This document shows positions 60,869 through 64,000 of a DNA stretch of 64,000 nt, piece by piece. Below the pieces are notes generated by a model. That model did no database searches and had not been told where the DNA came from. It worked only from the letters and a program-made list of their open reading frames with translations. How positions within the stretch are numbered: position 1 is the first letter of the stretch; the number at the start of each line of letters is the position of its first letter. Both the position numbers and the translations under genes were made by a program. The DNA comes from Chryseobacterium caseinilyticum (GTDB taxonomy: Bacteria > Bacteroidota > Bacteroidia > Flavobacteriales > Weeksellaceae). The stretch lies in the NCBI RefSeq assembly GCF_014837145.1, contig NZ_JACYFS010000004.1, forward strand, positions 124,001 to 188,000, read 5' to 3'.

Positions 60869-62347
60869 TTATTTTTTCTTTTTAGCCGGAGCTTTTTTCT
60901 TAGCTGGAGCTTTTTTAGCAGGAGCAACTACGTCTTCGTAATCTCTCTTCTTAATTGCATTCCACTCAGCAGCATCTTCGATAGCTTTCACTTTCACGAT
61001 TCTGTCTTTCTGTCTTTCAGCATCAGTAGCTTTTTCAGAAACAGTCGCTTTAGCTTCACCAACACCGATAGATTTAAGAGCATCTGCATCTACACCTCTT
61101 GCATCTAAAGCAGCAACTACAGAAGCAGCTCTTTCTCTAGATAGTTTCAAGTTGTAAGCTTCAGATCCTTTAGCGTCAGTTCTCCCTTCTAATAAGAAGT
61201 GAGCACCAGTTGCACTTTTAATTTTCTCAGCAGCCTGATCCAATGCTGGAGCAGATTCAGCTTTAATTGTAGCTTTGTTGAAGTCGAAATAAACGTTGTT
61301 GAAGATTAATTCTACTTCTTCAGCAACTTTCACTACTGGCTTAGGACATCCGTTGTATTCTGGAAGACCTGGAACAGTAGGACAAGCATCATCTTTATCT
61401 AAGATACCGTCACCGTCAGTATCTGGCCAAGGACAACCGTTGTTTTCTGCAGGACCTGCAACTGAAGGACAAGCATCATCTTTGTCGATTACACCGTCAC
61501 CATCAGTATCTGGCCAAGGACAACCTCCGTTTTCAACTGGACCAGGAACATCTGGACACTGGTCGTCTTTATCTGGAACACCGTCACCGTCAGTATCAGG
61601 ACATCCCTGGAATTCTGGTAAACCTGGTGTATCTGGACATAAATCGTCTTTGTCTAAGATACCATCCTTATCTCTGTCTCTGTTTCCGAATCTGAATAAT
61701 AGGGAAGCAGAAGCCTGCCAGAAGTTGGCATAATCAGGCTTATCGATTGGAGTACCTACGTAATCTCCCTGAACACCAATACCGAAGTTTTTAGTTACCC
61801 AGAAGTTAGCACCTGCACCAGCAGATACTGTAAAGAAGTTAGCTTTACCGTTAAGATCACCGTCATTGTCATGAGTGTAACCTAGTAAATCTGTTCTTGG
61901 GAATGTAAGACCTGTATAGTCTTGTCTCAAATAGTTAGCACCTACTCTCAAGTAAGGATCAAACCAAGACTCTTCGTCCCAAAGAAGACCAGCTGCTTTA
62001 GCCTGTAAACCAAGACCAGTCATCAACATGAACTCTTTCCCTGTGTTGAATCTTTGATTTTCTACATTACCTACAGTTGTAGACCAATCGATAACGAAAC
62101 CTTTGGTGATGTTTCTTGCTACCATAAGTTTAGAAAGCGGTGGCGTGATCGAAAAGTTGTTCATATTGAACATAGTTTTCGTCAAGTTTCTAGCCGAAAA
62201 AGTTTGGCTGAACTCTCCACGTACTGCTTTATGATTTTCACCATGAGCACCAACTCCGATTAACCACGGATTGTTGGTAGTCTGAGCGAAAACAGTAGAA
62301 GCAACTGTAAGTGCCAATACTGAAATTCCTAATTTTAGATTTTTCAT
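60869..62347 (-). CDS. OmpA-family outer membrane protein with TSP3 repeats and Lys-rich tail
   Basis: A 492-residue porin-like protein. The signal peptide is LGISVLALTVASTVFAQ. An N-terminal beta-barrel (about 22-225) is followed by four thrombospondin type 3 Ca2+-binding repeats (about 228-345; DRDKDGILDKDDLCPDTPG, DTDGDGVPDKDDQCPDVPG and two more). The OmpA peptidoglycan-binding domain is at about 350-455, with VYFDFNKATIKAES and EGRTDAKGSEAYNLKLSRERA. It ends in a basic tail AKKAPAKKKAPAKKKK. It should anchor the outer membrane to the cell wall. Such proteins are among the most abundant in Chryseobacterium-type outer membranes. Confidence 0.95.
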   Translation of the reverse strand: MKNLKLGISVLALTVASTVFAQTTNNPWLIGVGAHGENHKAVRGEFSQTFSARNLTKTMFNMNNFSITPPLSKLMVARNITKGFVIDWSTTVGNVENQRFNTGKEFMLMTGLGLQAKAAGLLWDEESWFDPYLRVGANYLRQDYTGLTFPRTDLLGYTHDNDGDLNGKANFFTVSAGAGANFWVTKNFGIGVQGDYVGTPIDKPDYANFWQASASLLFRFGNRDRDKDGILDKDDLCPDTPGLPEFQGCPDTDGDGVPDKDDQCPDVPGPVENGGCPWPDTDGDGVIDKDDACPSVAGPAENNGCPWPDTDGDGILDKDDACPTVPGLPEYNGCPKPVVKVAEEVELIFNNVYFDFNKATIKAESAPALDQAAEKIKSATGAHFLLEGRTDAKGSEAYNLKLSRERAASVVAALDARGVDADALKSIGVGEAKATVSEKATDAERQKDRIVKVKAIEDAAEWNAIKKRDYEDVVAPAKKAPAKKKAPAKKKK

Positions 62348-62376
62348 AGAATTAAATGATTAAATAATTGATATTG

Positions 62377-62408
62377 CAAAATAAATATAATTTTTCTTTA
62401 TAAACAAA
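62377..62408 (-). promoter_or_regulatory. Candidate promoter of the OmpA gene
   Basis: On the minus strand TTTG (62405-62408) lies 21 bp upstream of TATTTTG (62377-62383), a near match to TAnnTTTG. The spacing fits the Bacteroidetes -33/-7 layout. Confidence 0.45.
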
Positions 62409-62424
62409 GTTTTACGTATGATTT

Positions 62425-62883
62425 TTAACTTTTCTTTAATATTCTGTCGAGGTTCCTTTTGTTTTCTCTATCCTTAATAGACTCTCTTTTATCGAAGAGT
62501 TTTTTACCTCTTGCCAAAGCAATCTTTACTTTAGCTCTGCCTCTATCATTGATATACAACCTTAAAGGCACTATCGTATTCCCTGCATCTTTAAGTTTTT
62601 TCTCCAGCTTTGCCAATTCTTTTTTGTGCAACAGCAATTTCCGTTCCCTTTTTGTTTTGTGGTTATAAAATGTTCCCAACTTATACTCATCAATCATCAT
62701 ATTGATAATATATAATTCACCATCGATAAACTGACAGAATGCCTCTGCGATTGACGCTTTTGATGAACGAAGAGACTTTATCTCAGTTCCTGTCAGCACC
62801 ATTCCAGCCTCCAGCTCATCCAGAATTTCATATTCGAATCTTGCCTTTCTGTTTAATATATTGACTGTCTTTTCAATTTTCAT
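62425..62883 (-). CDS. smpB: SsrA-binding protein SmpB
   Basis: A 152-residue SmpB, the partner of tmRNA in rescue of stalled ribosomes. INRKARFEYEILDELEAGMVLTGTEIKSLR opens the OB-fold; IDEYKLGTFYNHKTKRERKLLLHKKEL is the RNA-binding part; VPLRLYINDRGRAKVKIALARGKKLFDKRESIKDRENKR is the conserved C-terminal section with the basic helical tail. Length is normal. It is divergent from the ABC-F gene, with 117 bp between them. The ssrA gene is not in this window. Confidence 0.97.
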   Translation of the reverse strand: MKIEKTVNILNRKARFEYEILDELEAGMVLTGTEIKSLRSSKASIAEAFCQFIDGELYIINMMIDEYKLGTFYNHKTKRERKLLLHKKELAKLEKKLKDAGNTIVPLRLYINDRGRAKVKIALARGKKLFDKRESIKDRENKRNLDRILKKS

Positions 62884-62949
62884 TCTTCAAATTTTTCAGT
62901 TGACTATACAAATTTGATGCACATGCCCAACTTGTATACTATTATATAA

Positions 62950-64000
<1,051 letters not shown>

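Noticed and set aside
61296..61733. 145-residue plus-strand Ser/Gly/Pro-repeat ORF
   Set aside because: Its repeats are the reverse frame of the TSP3 repeats of the OmpA gene.

Overview
The window reads as chromosomal DNA of a flavobacterium, most likely Chryseobacterium or a close relative in the Weeksellaceae. The evidence is low GC, almost no Shine-Dalgarno sequences, recurring TAnnTTTG -7 promoter elements, two secreted proteins with type IX secretion (T9SS) C-terminal sorting domains, carboxypeptidase-regulatory-like proteins, a GH92 mannosidase, DUF1573, and a divided methionine synthase. I see no rRNA, tRNA, prophage, insertion sequence or CRISPR array. Most genes are housekeeping or conserved flavobacterial genes; the more unusual material is in the spacers.

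Layout. 0-6.4 kb: the tail of a DUF2851-like gene, PspC and GNAT genes, a pair of exported CarboxypepD-regulatory-like proteins, a RecB/AddA-type helicase-nuclease and an unknown protein. 6.5-19.5 kb: ClpB, a TetR regulator, a GH92 mannosidase, an OmpR-type two-component pair, DUF1573, a dienoyl-CoA-reductase-like SDR, an M1 peptidase and a secreted EEP hydrolase. 19.5-28.8 kb: a four-gene NarL-type signalling operon (soluble protein, multi-TM protein, kinase, regulator), ferritin, a Spy-like protein, a Tyr-rich/GGFR-repeat protein, a DPE2-like 4-alpha-glucanotransferase and a T9SS cargo protein. 29-33.5 kb: cysS, folE and several hypotheticals.

33.5-44 kb is a methionine regulon, all on the minus strand: metX, an ACT-homoserine dehydrogenase, metZ, the homocysteine-binding part of MetH, a fatty acid desaturase, the folate/B12/SAM part of MetH, a free-standing EF-Tu domain III-like protein, and metF. 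A clear SAM-I (S-box) riboswitch precedes metX. Together these genes take aspartate semialdehyde-derived homoserine to homocysteine and methionine, with MetF supplying methyl-THF. Whether all eight genes lie on one transcript is uncertain because three spacers are long and repeat-filled.

44-64 kb: a GH63-like glucosidase, a T9SS/FN3 protein, OsmC with a heptamer repeat array at its start codon, YdcF-like and DUF2314 proteins, a DUF58-MoxR-DUF4350-DUF4129-membrane-SpoIIM operon with a divergent RDD gene, a glycosyltransferase/LpxH-like pair, YebC, an OmpA with TSP3 repeats, SmpB, and the start of a YbiT-type ABC-F gene cut by the window end.

The most noteworthy unexplained signals are a 22-bp tandem repeat (18461-18570), heptamer arrays abutting the osmC and cysS starts, several long inverted-repeat elements downstream of minus-strand genes (two of them bracketing the LpxH-like gene), and the EF-Tu domain III homologue inside the met locus. 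No obviously new defence or mobile system is present. All family assignments were made by eye from the sequence.
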